This document shows positions 45,869-54,596 of a stretch of DNA of 64,000 nucleotides, piece after piece. Both the position numbers and the translations under genes were made by a program. Where the stretch lies: assembly GCA_000783305.1 (NCBI GenBank), contig JROE01000011.1:62001-126000 (forward strand). Direction: 5' to 3'. Position 1 is the first letter of the stretch. Each line of letters opens with the position of its first letter. Source of the DNA: Sphingobacteriaceae bacterium DW12 (lineage in GTDB: Bacteria > Bacteroidota > Bacteroidia > Sphingobacteriales > Sphingobacteriaceae). The notes beneath the pieces are model-generated. The model saw only the letters and a list, made by a program, of their open reading frames with translations, did no database searches and was not told the DNA's origin.

Positions 45869-47158
45869 TTATTTGCTTTTCCGAATTGTAACTGCATTTT
45901 TATGGGCATGTAAACCTTCGAGCTCAGCTAAAATTTCGACTGTAGACCCTATTTGTTCAAGTCCTTCTTCAGAGATATGTTGGAAGGTGATTTTTTTGAC
46001 AAATGAATCGACCGATACCCCAGAATATGATCGTGCATAACCTGAAGTAGGTAGGGTGTGATTGGTGCCAGATGCATAGTCTCCAGCACTCTCTGGCGTC
46101 AGGTGTCCCAAAAATACAGATCCGGCATTTAAAATCTGACTAGTCAGCGGTTTCCACTGATCCGATTCAATAATCAGGTGTTCAGGAGCATAGCTATTAG
46201 AAAACTTCATGCCTTCAACGAGATTGTCAACGATTACCCCATAGGAAGAGTCTAGTGCTTTTTTTGCCATCTCCCTTCTCGGGAGCACTGCGAGTTGATC
46301 CAACAAATGTTTATTGACTTCGTCGATAATTTGCTCGTTAGTCGCCACTAATACAGCTTGGCTATCCACGCCATGTTCGGCTTGCGCTAGCAAATCAGCC
46401 GCAACATATGCAGGGTTGGCCGATTCATCGGCGATAACCAATACTTCGGAAGGTCCTGCAGGCATATCAATACTGACATTGCTCATGCCTTGCACCAAAC
46501 TTTTGGCCTTGGTGACAAATTGATTTCCTGGTCCAAAAATCTTATCCACTTTAGGGATGGTCTGTGTACCATAGGCCATTGCCGCGACGGCTTGTGCCCC
46601 GCCGACAAGATACACGCGTTCTATTTTTAATAATTTTAAGCAGTAGGCTACGAATCCATTAATCTTGCCACTTGCTTGTGGTGGTGAGCATACAACGATT
46701 TGTTTGCAACCTGCTATTCGAGCTGGGACACCCAACATCAAAAGCGTGCTGGGCAGTACTGCCGATCCGCCAGGAATGTATAGTCCCACTTTTTCAATGG
46801 GTCTTGGTTCACGCCAACACTTTACACCTGGCATGGTCTCTACCACACGTTCGCGCTTCAGTTGGTAGCTGTGAAATTTGTGAATATTGTGAAAAGCAAT
46901 TTCCAACGCTCGCTGTTGGTCACGGTTAATGGTATATGCCAATTCGTCGATGTCATCCGCATCTAAATAGAGCTTATCTAAGCTTACTTTGTCAAATTGG
47001 GCAGCGTAGTCTATGAGCGATTGGTCCCCATGCGCACGCACTTGGGACATAATCTGCAAGACCGTGTCTTGTATTGCAGCCGAGGGGTCAGCATTTCGAG
47101 TCACCAATTCTGTTAATTGGTCCTCAGTAAGTTCATTATAGCGGTATTTCTTCAACAT
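45869..47158 (-). CDS. hisD: Histidinol dehydrogenase
   Basis: 429 aa, normal length. Catalyses the last two steps of histidine synthesis (histidinol to histidine, NAD, zinc). Signatures include GLYIPGGSAVLPSTLLMLGVPA, IFGPGNQFVTKAK, DMPAGPSEVLVIAD, LLAQAEHGVDSQAVLV and the C-terminal GDYASGTNHTLPTSGYAR. Begins 14 bases after hisG. It is the last gene before the terminator, so the transcript holds only hisG and hisD. Confidence 0.97.
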   Translation of the reverse strand: MLKKYRYNELTEDQLTELVTRNADPSAAIQDTVLQIMSQVRAHGDQSLIDYAAQFDKVSLDKLYLDADDIDELAYTINRDQQRALEIAFHNIHKFHSYQLKRERVVETMPGVKCWREPRPIEKVGLYIPGGSAVLPSTLLMLGVPARIAGCKQIVVCSPPQASGKINGFVAYCLKLLKIERVYLVGGAQAVAAMAYGTQTIPKVDKIFGPGNQFVTKAKSLVQGMSNVSIDMPAGPSEVLVIADESANPAYVAADLLAQAEHGVDSQAVLVATNEQIIDEVNKHLLDQLAVLPRREMAKKALDSSYGVIVDNLVEGMKFSNSYAPEHLIIESDQWKPLTSQILNAGSVFLGHLTPESAGDYASGTNHTLPTSGYARSYSGVSVDSFVKKITFQHISEEGLEQIGSTVEILAELEGLHAHKNAVTIRKSK

Positions 47159-47172
47159 TTTTGTTTTGAGGC

Positions 47173-48024
47173 TTACATGATGATTTTTTCAATTGGCATC
47201 ACGACTATTCCCTGCGCTCCAGCAGCCTTTAGCCTGTTGATTTTTTCCCAAAAATCGTCTTCACTAATTACGGTATGAACAGCCACCCATCCTTCTTCAG
47301 CGAGAGGCACTATTGTAGGACTCTTTACACCGTGGAGCAACGTTGTTACCGCAGATAGATTTTTTTTCTCAACATTCAGCACTACATATTTGGTTTCTTT
47401 AGCCATTAGGACTGATTCTATGCGTTGTACGAGTTCGCATAGGATATGATTGTCTTCGAGTCCCTTGCGGCCGATAAGTATAGCTTCCGAACGTCTTACA
47501 TCAGCAAAAGGTTTCAATCCGTTGCTCTTAAGGGTACCTCCTGTAGACACAATATCACATATGGCATCGCTGAGCCCTAAACCTGGCGAGATTTCAACAG
47601 AACCTGATATAAGGCGGATGTCCGCATTGATATTGTACTCATCCAAGAAGTTTTTAAGAATTACCGGATAAGAAGTTGCGATGGCTTTGCCATTTAGATC
47701 TTTCAAATCTGCTATCGTACTGTCTTTGGGTATCGCTAGTTTTAGGGTACACTTGCCGAAACCAAGCCTTTTGATGTAGGAAACTTGCGCCTCTGACTCG
47801 TCAATCACATTTTCGCCTACGATCCCAAGATCGGCAATACCTTGCTCTACATATCCCGGTATATCATCATCCCGCAGGAACAGAATTTCCAATGGAAAGT
47901 TGGCGACCGAAGTAATGAGGGAGCTTTTGTAATTTTCAAAAACAAGACCACAATTTTTAAGGATTTGTACAGACTTTTCGTTTAATCTACCCGATTTTTG
48001 GATAGCTATTTTGAGATTTTTCAA
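47173..48024 (-). CDS. hisG: ATP phosphoribosyltransferase (long form)
   Basis: 283 aa, the long HisG form with its own C-terminal regulatory domain, so no HisZ is needed. First step of histidine synthesis: ATP plus PRPP. Visible motifs: IAIQKSGRLNEKSVQILKNCGL, DIPGYVEQGIADLGIVGENV, DAICDIVSTGGTLKSNGLKP. The C-terminal ferredoxin-like domain (about 205-283, ...SPTIVPLAEEGWVAVHTVI) binds histidine for feedback inhibition. Its mRNA starts near 48180 and carries a His-rich leader peptide and attenuator. Confidence 0.97.
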   Translation of the reverse strand: MKNLKIAIQKSGRLNEKSVQILKNCGLVFENYKSSLITSVANFPLEILFLRDDDIPGYVEQGIADLGIVGENVIDESEAQVSYIKRLGFGKCTLKLAIPKDSTIADLKDLNGKAIATSYPVILKNFLDEYNINADIRLISGSVEISPGLGLSDAICDIVSTGGTLKSNGLKPFADVRRSEAILIGRKGLEDNHILCELVQRIESVLMAKETKYVVLNVEKKNLSAVTTLLHGVKSPTIVPLAEEGWVAVHTVISEDDFWEKINRLKAAGAQGIVVMPIEKIIM

Positions 48025-48077
48025 TGCTTTATAATGTTAGCCGTAAATTATTAATAAATAGGATTCAAACACTGGAG

Positions 48078-48101
48078 AAAAAATGCTTCACGTAGAAACA
48101 C
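48078..48101 (-). terminator. Attenuator terminator of the his leader
   Basis: Minus strand GTGTTTC / GAAGCAT (48095-48101 with 48083-48089), five-base loop, followed by TTTTTT. An upstream ACATCA (48144-48149 region, inside the His codons) can instead pair with TGATGT (48100-48105), which would break this stem. Confidence 0.75.
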
Positions 48102-48106
48102 ATCAA

Positions 48107-48166
48107 TTACATATCGCCGCAGGGGCGATGATGAAAATGAAAGTGATGTACGCATGCAAAGTTCAT
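48107..48166 (-). CDS. Histidine leader peptide
   Basis: 19 codons: MNFACVHHFHFHHRPCGDM, then TAA. Five of seven consecutive residues (7-13) are His. It begins 14 bases after the predicted transcription start and is followed by an intrinsic terminator just before hisG. This is the classic arrangement for attenuation: ribosome stalling at His codons when charged histidine tRNA is scarce should favour antitermination. ATCGCC/GGCGAT just past the His codons forms the intermediate hairpin. Confidence 0.85.
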   Translation of the reverse strand: MNFACVHHFHFHHRPCGDM

Positions 48167-48186
48167 GTTTGTCATTAATAATACGC

Positions 48187-48217
48187 CAAAAATAATCTTT
48201 TATTAATAGTAATCAAA
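48187..48217 (-). promoter_or_regulatory. Promoter of the his operon
   Basis: Minus strand: TTTG (48214-48217), 19 bases, TATTTTTG (48187-48194); both boxes are consensus. Confidence 0.8.
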
Positions 48218-48263
48218 TAAAAAAGCGTTTTTTTTATGAGAATAGAAAATAACCTGCAATTGT

Positions 48264-48297
48264 CTACAATCCCCGTAATTTATTTCAGGGATTGTAG
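48264..48297 (-). terminator. Hairpin after acnA
   Basis: CTACAATCCC (48264-48273) pairs with GGGATTGTAG (48288-48297). T-run is absent, but position after the acnA stop fits termination. Confidence 0.6.
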
Positions 48298-48330
48298 ATG
48301 TATACCAGGAAGCATACTTTGGAAATTAGT

Positions 48331-51108
48331 CTAGTTTGTTTCCTTTAAGTATTCGCGCAGTACATATTGTAAGATACCATCATTTTTGTAATATTCTATC
48401 TCGATGGCCGAGTCCAAACGTGCCTTGACTTGAAAATCTATAGTGTTTCCATTTGGGTGAATAGCCTTGACATCTAGTGTCTTATGAGGGGTTAGTTCAT
48501 CGGCCAAGCCAGCGATGGAGTATGTTTCCGTACCGTCCAATCCTAAAGACTCTGTATTTTGTCCCTCTAGAAATACCAGAGGTGCTACACCCATACCCAC
48601 TAGGTTACTGCGATGTATACGTTCAAAACTTTCGGCGATAACAGCTTTCACGCCTAAGAGAAAGGTACCTTTCGCAGCCCAATCGCGTGAGGAGCCTGAA
48701 CCATATTCTTTTCCAGCCAAGATTATCAGTGGGGTGTGGTCTTGCTGATAAGACATAGCTGTCTCATAGACGGTCTTGACCTCATTCGTAGGGAAATAAC
48801 GACTAAAACCACCTTCTTTATCGACGATTTTGTTTTTGATACGTACGTTTGCAAATGTGCCGCGCATCATAACCTCGTGATTTCCTCTTCGGGAACCATA
48901 TGAATTAAAGTCAGCGCGTTCTACGCCGTGGCCTGAGAGGTATTGACCAGCGGCCGTCTCTTCTTTAAACGAACCCGCAGGTGAAATATGGTCGGTAGTG
49001 ACAGAATCGCCAAGGTATAACAGTACACGGGTATTTTGGATGTCGCTCACAGGTTGAGGCTCGGGGGCTAGGTTTTCAAAGAATGGCGATTCTTTGATAT
49101 AAGTAGAGTGCTCGTCCCATTCGTAATTCTGATCGAGGCTCACTTCCAATTCTTGCCAGTCCGTCGACCCGTCGAAAATAATGTCATAAACTTCTTTAAA
49201 GTCTTCTTGTTTCACACAATCATTTATTGTATTGAGGATCTCTTCACGTGTAGGCCATATATCTTTTAAATACACAGGATTACCATTTGGGTCATAATCC
49301 AGTGGGTCGGAGAGGAGGTTGATGTCTACCCTTCCAACAAGCGCATAAGCGACCACTAGCATTGGAGACATAAGAAAGTTCATTTTGACCTGTGGATGTA
49401 CGCGTGCTTCAAAGTTACGATTGCCAGATAATACCGACGCGACAATCAAATCTCCTTTATCCACTGCTTCAGCAATCTGTGGTGGTAGTGGCCCCGAGTT
49501 GCCAATACAGGATGTACATCCGTATCCAACAGTGTGGAAACGGAGGGCGTCAAGATCGGCATCCAATCCAGCTCGTTGTAAATATTGCGTGACCACTTTG
49601 GAACCCGGCGCTAGTGAAGTTTTTACCCATGATTTGGTGCGAAGGCCACGTTCTATGGCATTCCGCGCTAATAATCCTGCGCCAACCATCACTGCAGGGT
49701 TGGACGTATTGGTACAGCTTGTGATAGCGGCGATGACTATACTACCGTCACTTAGGATAAACTCTTTGTTCTTATGTTTGATCCTAACGGATTGAATAGC
49801 TTCTTGTTCAACCTGGAATGGCGTGTCGCCAGATATAGGAGTCTTTCCAAAGATGAACTCTGTTCCTGAACCACCATCCGCTAGCCACGCAGATTCGCGA
49901 CGATCAACGACGGGGTGGTACTCTCGGTTGTGCTCCCTCTCCAATAGATCGGCAAACTTGCTGTTCAGTTCTTTAACGAAAATCTTATCCTGTGGACGTT
50001 TAGGTCCCGATACAGTCGGTTCTAATGTACTGAGGTCGAATTCGACGATGGAAGAGTATTGGATGGTCTCTTTACCTGTGCGCCAAAGCAAATTTTCCTT
50101 GCAATAGGTTTCTACGATTTGGATTTGCTCTTGAGATCTATTGGTGCCATGCATGTATTCCAAAGTGCGATTGTCTATTGGGAAATAGGTCACCGTGCAG
50201 CCAAACTCTGGAGACATGTTGGATATAGTTGCACGGTCTGTGACCGTTAGGTTGTCCAAGCCATCGCCATAGACTTCTACAAATTTTCCGACGACACCTT
50301 TGTCACGAAGTACTTTGGTGATAGATAGCACCATGTCAGTAGCAGTACATGCATCGGGAATGTGGCCATGGAGCTTGAGCCCAATGACCTCAGGACATGT
50401 AAAAAAAATGGGCTGCCCTAGCATAGCCGCTTCAGCCTCAATGCCACCAACACCCCATCCCATAACGCCAATTCCATTGACCATTGGCGTGTGGGAGTCT
50501 GTTCCTACAAGTGAGTCCGGAAAAAGCCAACCGTCACGGTCTATGACCCCTTTAGCGAGATATTCAAGATTGACTTGATGGCATATGCCCATGCCTGGAG
50601 GTACTACGGTGAAGTTGCGAAGCCCCTTTTGAGCCCATTTTAACAATTCGTATCGCTCGGTATTACGCTCATATTCTAACTGTACATTTTTATCATAGGA
50701 GTAATCTGTACCATAATAATCTACCTGTACAGAGTGGTCTATTACTAAATCTACAGGGATGGCGGGATTGATTTTTTGCCCATCTCTACCATGACGTACG
50801 TATTCCGCTCGTAGAGAGGCCATATCTACGACAGCAGGTACGCCTGTAAAGTCTTGCATAAGAATCCTCGCCGGTTTGAAAGGGATATCTTTGTCTACTG
50901 GTGCTGGGGTCCAGTTGACTAGTGTGTGTATATGTTCATCGGTAATGCTGAATCCATCGAAATTGCGTAATACATTTTCCAATAGAATTCGGATACTAAA
51001 AGGCAGGTGTTCGACCGAGCCTTCTGGCAGTTGCTTTAACGAGCTGTAATGGTACTGTTTACCATTGACGGACAGCTGCTGAAGTGATTTTGCTTTTGAA
51101 TTGTTCAT
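48331..51108 (-). CDS. acnA: Aconitate hydratase A
   Basis: 925 aa from the ATG at 51108 (MNNSKAKSLQQLSVNGKQYHY); an earlier ATG at 51138 adds ten unlikely residues. The three cluster Cys are in SCTNTSNP and GCTSCIGNSGPL. LMQDFTGVPAVVDMASLR, DSLVGTDSHTPMVNGIGVMGWGVGGIEAEA, YGSGSSRDWAAKGT are class signatures. Isomerises citrate to isocitrate, feeding the IDH encoded at 3973-6195. AcnA-type enzymes also act as iron-sensing RNA-binding proteins when apo. Divergent from mnmE. Confidence 0.97.
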   Translation of the reverse strand: MNNSKAKSLQQLSVNGKQYHYSSLKQLPEGSVEHLPFSIRILLENVLRNFDGFSITDEHIHTLVNWTPAPVDKDIPFKPARILMQDFTGVPAVVDMASLRAEYVRHGRDGQKINPAIPVDLVIDHSVQVDYYGTDYSYDKNVQLEYERNTERYELLKWAQKGLRNFTVVPPGMGICHQVNLEYLAKGVIDRDGWLFPDSLVGTDSHTPMVNGIGVMGWGVGGIEAEAAMLGQPIFFTCPEVIGLKLHGHIPDACTATDMVLSITKVLRDKGVVGKFVEVYGDGLDNLTVTDRATISNMSPEFGCTVTYFPIDNRTLEYMHGTNRSQEQIQIVETYCKENLLWRTGKETIQYSSIVEFDLSTLEPTVSGPKRPQDKIFVKELNSKFADLLEREHNREYHPVVDRRESAWLADGGSGTEFIFGKTPISGDTPFQVEQEAIQSVRIKHKNKEFILSDGSIVIAAITSCTNTSNPAVMVGAGLLARNAIERGLRTKSWVKTSLAPGSKVVTQYLQRAGLDADLDALRFHTVGYGCTSCIGNSGPLPPQIAEAVDKGDLIVASVLSGNRNFEARVHPQVKMNFLMSPMLVVAYALVGRVDINLLSDPLDYDPNGNPVYLKDIWPTREEILNTINDCVKQEDFKEVYDIIFDGSTDWQELEVSLDQNYEWDEHSTYIKESPFFENLAPEPQPVSDIQNTRVLLYLGDSVTTDHISPAGSFKEETAAGQYLSGHGVERADFNSYGSRRGNHEVMMRGTFANVRIKNKIVDKEGGFSRYFPTNEVKTVYETAMSYQQDHTPLIILAGKEYGSGSSRDWAAKGTFLLGVKAVIAESFERIHRSNLVGMGVAPLVFLEGQNTESLGLDGTETYSIAGLADELTPHKTLDVKAIHPNGNTIDFQVKARLDSAIEIEYYKNDGILQYVLREYLKETN

Positions 51109-51208
51109 GGTTATCTCTCTTGATATAAGGTATAACAAGTTACTACTAAAATCGTTGGTAAAAAAGTGAAATAGTCGTTGTTACGCTATTAAGACAATCT
51201 GCGGACAT

Positions 51209-51236
51209 TTGCATTACCGCTAATTATGTATCTTTG
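51209..51236 (+). promoter_or_regulatory. Promoter overlapping the mnmE start
   Basis: TTG (51209-51211), 17 bases, TATCTTTG (51229-51236). Only 4 bases separate the -7 box from the ATG at 51241, so the mRNA would have little or no 5' leader. Confidence 0.5.
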
Positions 51237-51240
51237 CTGC

Positions 51241-52617
51241 ATGTCTTCAACTGTCATACAACAACAAGAAACCATAGTAGCATTGGCTACTGCTAGCGGT
51301 AATGGCGCTATTGCAGTCATCCGCCTCTCAGGAAAGCAGGCCATAGATATTGCAGATGAGGTCTTTAAAGGTAAGAACCTACTTGAGCAACCATCACATA
51401 CCGTACATTTTGGGACAATCCGCGATGGTAATGAAATCTTGGATGAAGTATTGGTCACCTTGTTTATAGGCCCCCACTCTTACACGAAGGAGAATATCGT
51501 GGAGATTTCTACCCACAATTCAAAATATATCATTGAAAGAATCATCCATTTGTTGATAAAAAAGGGAGCTCGTGCAGCGCGAGCGGGTGAATTTACTTTA
51601 AGGGCTTTTTTGAATGGAGGAATGGATCTTTCTCAGGCGGAAGCTGTGGCCGATCTAATCGCCTCAAACTCGGCGGCTTCACACCAGATAGCGATGCAAC
51701 AAATGCGAGGCGGTTTTTCCAGCCAGTTGAAACAATTACGCGAAGATTTGATTCACTTTGCATCATTGATCGAGCTGGAGTTGGATTTTTCTGAGGAGGA
51801 TGTCGAATTTGCAAATCGGGACCAGCTTAAAGACTTGATTGTCAGGATTGCAGCGGTAATCCGCAGATTGGTCCAATCCTTTGAGCAAGGAAATGTGTTG
51901 AAGAATGGTGTACCTGTTGTCATTGCCGGAAAACCGAACGTCGGGAAATCTACTTTATTGAATGCGCTTTTAAACGAAGAGCGGGCCATTGTTTCGGATA
52001 TTGCAGGTACGACACGTGATACCATCGAAGATGAAATTAATATACATGGTGTCACTTTTCGATTTATTGACACGGCTGGAATCCGAGAGACAGTAGATGT
52101 TATAGAGGCCAAAGGAGTGGAGCGTACTCGGGAGAAGATGAAATTGGCTAGACTGATTGTTTATTTGTTCGATCCTATACAGGATACGGTTTCAGAGGTG
52201 CAGCAGCAATTGCAGGAGGTCCGAAGTCTAGAGATCCCTTTTGTGACTATCATCAATAAGAGTGATTTACTAACGGACCAACAAAAAGCAAGTTATGCTT
52301 TACTTAACCCGATTTATATATCTGCAAAAGAGAAAATTGGCGTAGAAGAGTTGAAAGACGAGTTGTTGAATCAAGTCAATCTTGCTAACCTCAATACGGA
52401 TGATGTGATGGTTACGAATATTCGCCATGTAGAGGCATTACAGCAGACTCAAGAATCCTTGGATAGAGTGCTGTTCGGAATTGATAATCCGGTGACCTCC
52501 GATTTCTTAGCCATGGATATTCGGCAAGCTCTACATCATCTAGGAGAGATTACGGGCTCCGTATCAACGGATGATTTATTGGAAAATATTTTTTCTAAAT
52601 TCTGTATTGGCAAATAG
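51241..52617 (+). CDS. mnmE: tRNA modification GTPase MnmE
   Basis: 458 aa from the ATG at 51241; the family starts just before ETIVALATASGNGAIAVIRLSG, so this start is preferred over the ATG five codons earlier. N-terminal formyl-THF-binding domain (1-120), helical domain with inserted G domain: GKPNVGKST (about 230-238), DIAGTTRDT switch, DTAG, NKSD. The C-terminus ends with the catalytic CIGK. With MnmG it makes cmnm5U at the wobble position of certain tRNAs. Single gene; no mnmG nearby. Confidence 0.97.
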   Translation: MSSTVIQQQETIVALATASGNGAIAVIRLSGKQAIDIADEVFKGKNLLEQPSHTVHFGTIRDGNEILDEVLVTLFIGPHSYTKENIVEISTHNSKYIIERIIHLLIKKGARAARAGEFTLRAFLNGGMDLSQAEAVADLIASNSAASHQIAMQQMRGGFSSQLKQLREDLIHFASLIELELDFSEEDVEFANRDQLKDLIVRIAAVIRRLVQSFEQGNVLKNGVPVVIAGKPNVGKSTLLNALLNEERAIVSDIAGTTRDTIEDEINIHGVTFRFIDTAGIRETVDVIEAKGVERTREKMKLARLIVYLFDPIQDTVSEVQQQLQEVRSLEIPFVTIINKSDLLTDQQKASYALLNPIYISAKEKIGVEELKDELLNQVNLANLNTDDVMVTNIRHVEALQQTQESLDRVLFGIDNPVTSDFLAMDIRQALHHLGEITGSVSTDDLLENIFSKFCIGK

Positions 52618-52706
52618 ATGGCGCTATGGGGATAGCGAAGTGCAATGAATTATCCCTATATTCAGGGAGTGCGTCCTAATTATTGTTATCTTATCTTTGA
52701 GGTTAA

Positions 52707-53135
52707 ATGATGATGATGAAAAATCTTTGTGTTTTGATATTTCTATTTTGCACATCGATGGTGATGGCGCAAAAGCAATTTGGCCTGAAGTTCAACTTTG
52801 TGACGAATGATGGTATTATAGCGTCCAATGTCCGCGTAAAATTTTTTAAAGATATAGCAGATGACGTTGTCGTTGTTAAAGAACTAAGGGCTGACGATAA
52901 AGGTATTCTGAATTTTAAACTCGCCGATAATTATTTTGATGAAACCGATTCTGTGTTTATACAGGCATTTTTCGAGGATTCTAAAATATATTACCTGAAT
53001 TACGAAGGGAAATTTTCAAAAAAACAATTTCCCTTGAATAAAACAATTGTATTTGAATCTATGGCACCTGTAAGTCTTGACGAAATAGACGGTTCGATAC
53101 CCCATCCCCCCACACTTCCTAAACGCTCGAAGTAA
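52707..53135 (+). CDS. Small secreted protein, unknown
   Basis: 142 aa; four ATG codons in a row (52707-52718), the last giving MKNLCVLIFLFCTSMVMAQ, a good signal peptide. Mature part is beta-rich (FGLKFNFVTNDGIIASNVRVKFFKD, GILNFKLADNYF) like a carboxypeptidase-regulatory-type or Ig-like domain, with a Pro-rich tail. A TATCTTTG box at 52692-52699 is 7 bases before the first ATG. Family not recognised. Confidence 0.6.
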   Translation: MMMMKNLCVLIFLFCTSMVMAQKQFGLKFNFVTNDGIIASNVRVKFFKDIADDVVVVKELRADDKGILNFKLADNYFDETDSVFIQAFFEDSKIYYLNYEGKFSKKQFPLNKTIVFESMAPVSLDEIDGSIPHPPTLPKRSK

Positions 53136-53490
53136 AGACTAGCCCGTACTAGCGCATTGTGACTCTGATATCTAGTACTTGGATTAGTTGGAAATCTGGT
53201 AGCCAGTAGCTTTATAATCGAGTTGGTGCCACTGGAGGTCGCAGCTCTTGATCGACATGAAGTTCATCCACTAATAAATCGGTAATAACTTTATGCATTT
53301 TTTTCGTTGACAACAATTTTGCGAATGATATTATTGTAGTAGATGTCACTCTTAAATTCCTGTTCTATTTTCGTTACAAAATTTGGCGCTAAGGATACAT
53401 ATGTCAACAGCAGTTCTGTTTGTTTATCATTCATTTTCGTAGCTCTAAGATTCCAAATAACGGCATATTCTGAGAAGAAAAAATTGCTTT
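53136..53490 (-). other. Short overlapping frames, probably gene remnant
   Basis: Minus strand ORFs of 47 codons (53291-53434, starts MNDKQTELLLTYVSL) and 28 codons (53212-53298, starts MHKVITDLLVDEL) overlap by 8 bases. They follow the 76-codon frame at 53491-53721. No promoter, ribosome site or terminator is convincing, so they may be real tiny genes or a decayed gene. Confidence 0.3.
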
Positions 53491-53721
53491 TTAAGAGGGG
53501 ACGCTTTCATTTTTTTTCTTTAGTGTATAGCTAGTAAGCATGTAGATACTGGGTATAAGCGACGTTTTGTTCGTCGACGAAAGGAACGTGTTAAATTCTT
53601 TTTCATCCTCCGCTAGAAAACTATGGTCTCGTCCTTTTTCTTCAATCTGAAAGGTAACGATGCTGTCATTGCTTTCAAGAGAGGTTATGTGGAATTCTCC
53701 TTCACGATATAGCTCGGCCAT
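53491..53721 (-). CDS. Small protein or C-terminal gene fragment
   Basis: 76 aa (MAELYREGEFHITSLES...). The frame stays open a few codons upstream (IRDAVLE) before a stop, and the sequence reads like the end of a longer soluble protein. It follows the DUF4130 gene on the same strand after 95 bases. Unrecognised. Could be a small gene or the remains of one. Confidence 0.35.
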   Translation of the reverse strand: MAELYREGEFHITSLESNDSIVTFQIEEKGRDHSFLAEDEKEFNTFLSSTNKTSLIPSIYMLTSYTLKKKNESVPS

Positions 53722-53816
53722 TTCCAGGACTGCATCGCGTATCTATAGCTTTGCCGATAGATTAATGATGGCAAGTCAATAGCATACACAGTTTTTTTGT
53801 AAGGTTACTATGACAA

Positions 53817-54596
53817 CTACAGTAGTTCAGAAGCTTTCTTTTCTGTTAGATACTTCCAATATCTCTTTGGAACGTGTTGCAGATGCAGTTTCATATTACG
53901 CCGAGCAACGATGTTAGTGCTTTTGAAATACTGTGTCCAAAGCCGTTGATATTTGTTCTCTGTGTCGTCCAGCGTCACATGTGATCCAACTGTGATCAGA
54001 TCGTTTTGTTCAATTTTACTAAGTTGCACCTCTTGTATGTTGGTTTGGTCGTAATGGATTCCGTAGTTGCGCTTGACATCGTAGATAAGCCAGTGTTGAT
54101 CAGCATATCGTTTTTTAAAAAAATCGACAATTAAGGGCAGTACATTGAAATCAGGATCTATCAAGGCATAGAATAGGCCATCACTGCTTTTTTCAAAACG
54201 GACAAAGGCCTTCATTCGATGCCGCTCTCGATTGACTCTCTTTAGGGTTTGAGCATAGTGCAAGACTTGTGGGTCACCATAGTTATCTAAGATGGAACGA
54301 TCCTGACGAAAGATGAGGATGATGACGGCAAAGATTGCATGCCAGGCCTTAGGCTCTTCGGAAAGAAAAGTACGATAGAAACCACTGACTTCTTGTTTGC
54401 TGCACCTCATCCGTAAGCCAGTTATGACGCGTATAGCCTTTTGGGGGTCAGTAGTGATTGACCGATCCTTATCGAAGAAGGAGGGGTGGTAGTTACTTCG
54501 AGATAGGGGAATAGCCAGCCATTCTCTACGTTCGAAACATTCAAATATTGCCGTTAAAAACCCCAAGTAAGAGCCGTCAAAGATATAAGATTGCAT
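53817..54596 (-). CDS. DUF4130 (TIGR03915-type) putative DNA-repair partner
   Basis: 259 aa. Starts SYIFDGSYLGFLTAIFECF, the typical opening of this family; IRVITGLRMRCSKQEVSGFYRTFLSEEP and the end LQHVPKRYWKYLTEKKASEL also fit. In other genomes this domain is fused to a uracil-DNA-glycosylase-like domain. It always travels with the radical SAM gene found directly upstream; here they overlap by one base, so they are translationally coupled. A role in DNA repair or modification is proposed for the family, not proven. Confidence 0.87.
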   Translation of the reverse strand: MQSYIFDGSYLGFLTAIFECFERREWLAIPLSRSNYHPSFFDKDRSITTDPQKAIRVITGLRMRCSKQEVSGFYRTFLSEEPKAWHAIFAVIILIFRQDRSILDNYGDPQVLHYAQTLKRVNRERHRMKAFVRFEKSSDGLFYALIDPDFNVLPLIVDFFKKRYADQHWLIYDVKRNYGIHYDQTNIQEVQLSKIEQNDLITVGSHVTLDDTENKYQRLWTQYFKSTNIVARRNMKLHLQHVPKRYWKYLTEKKASELL

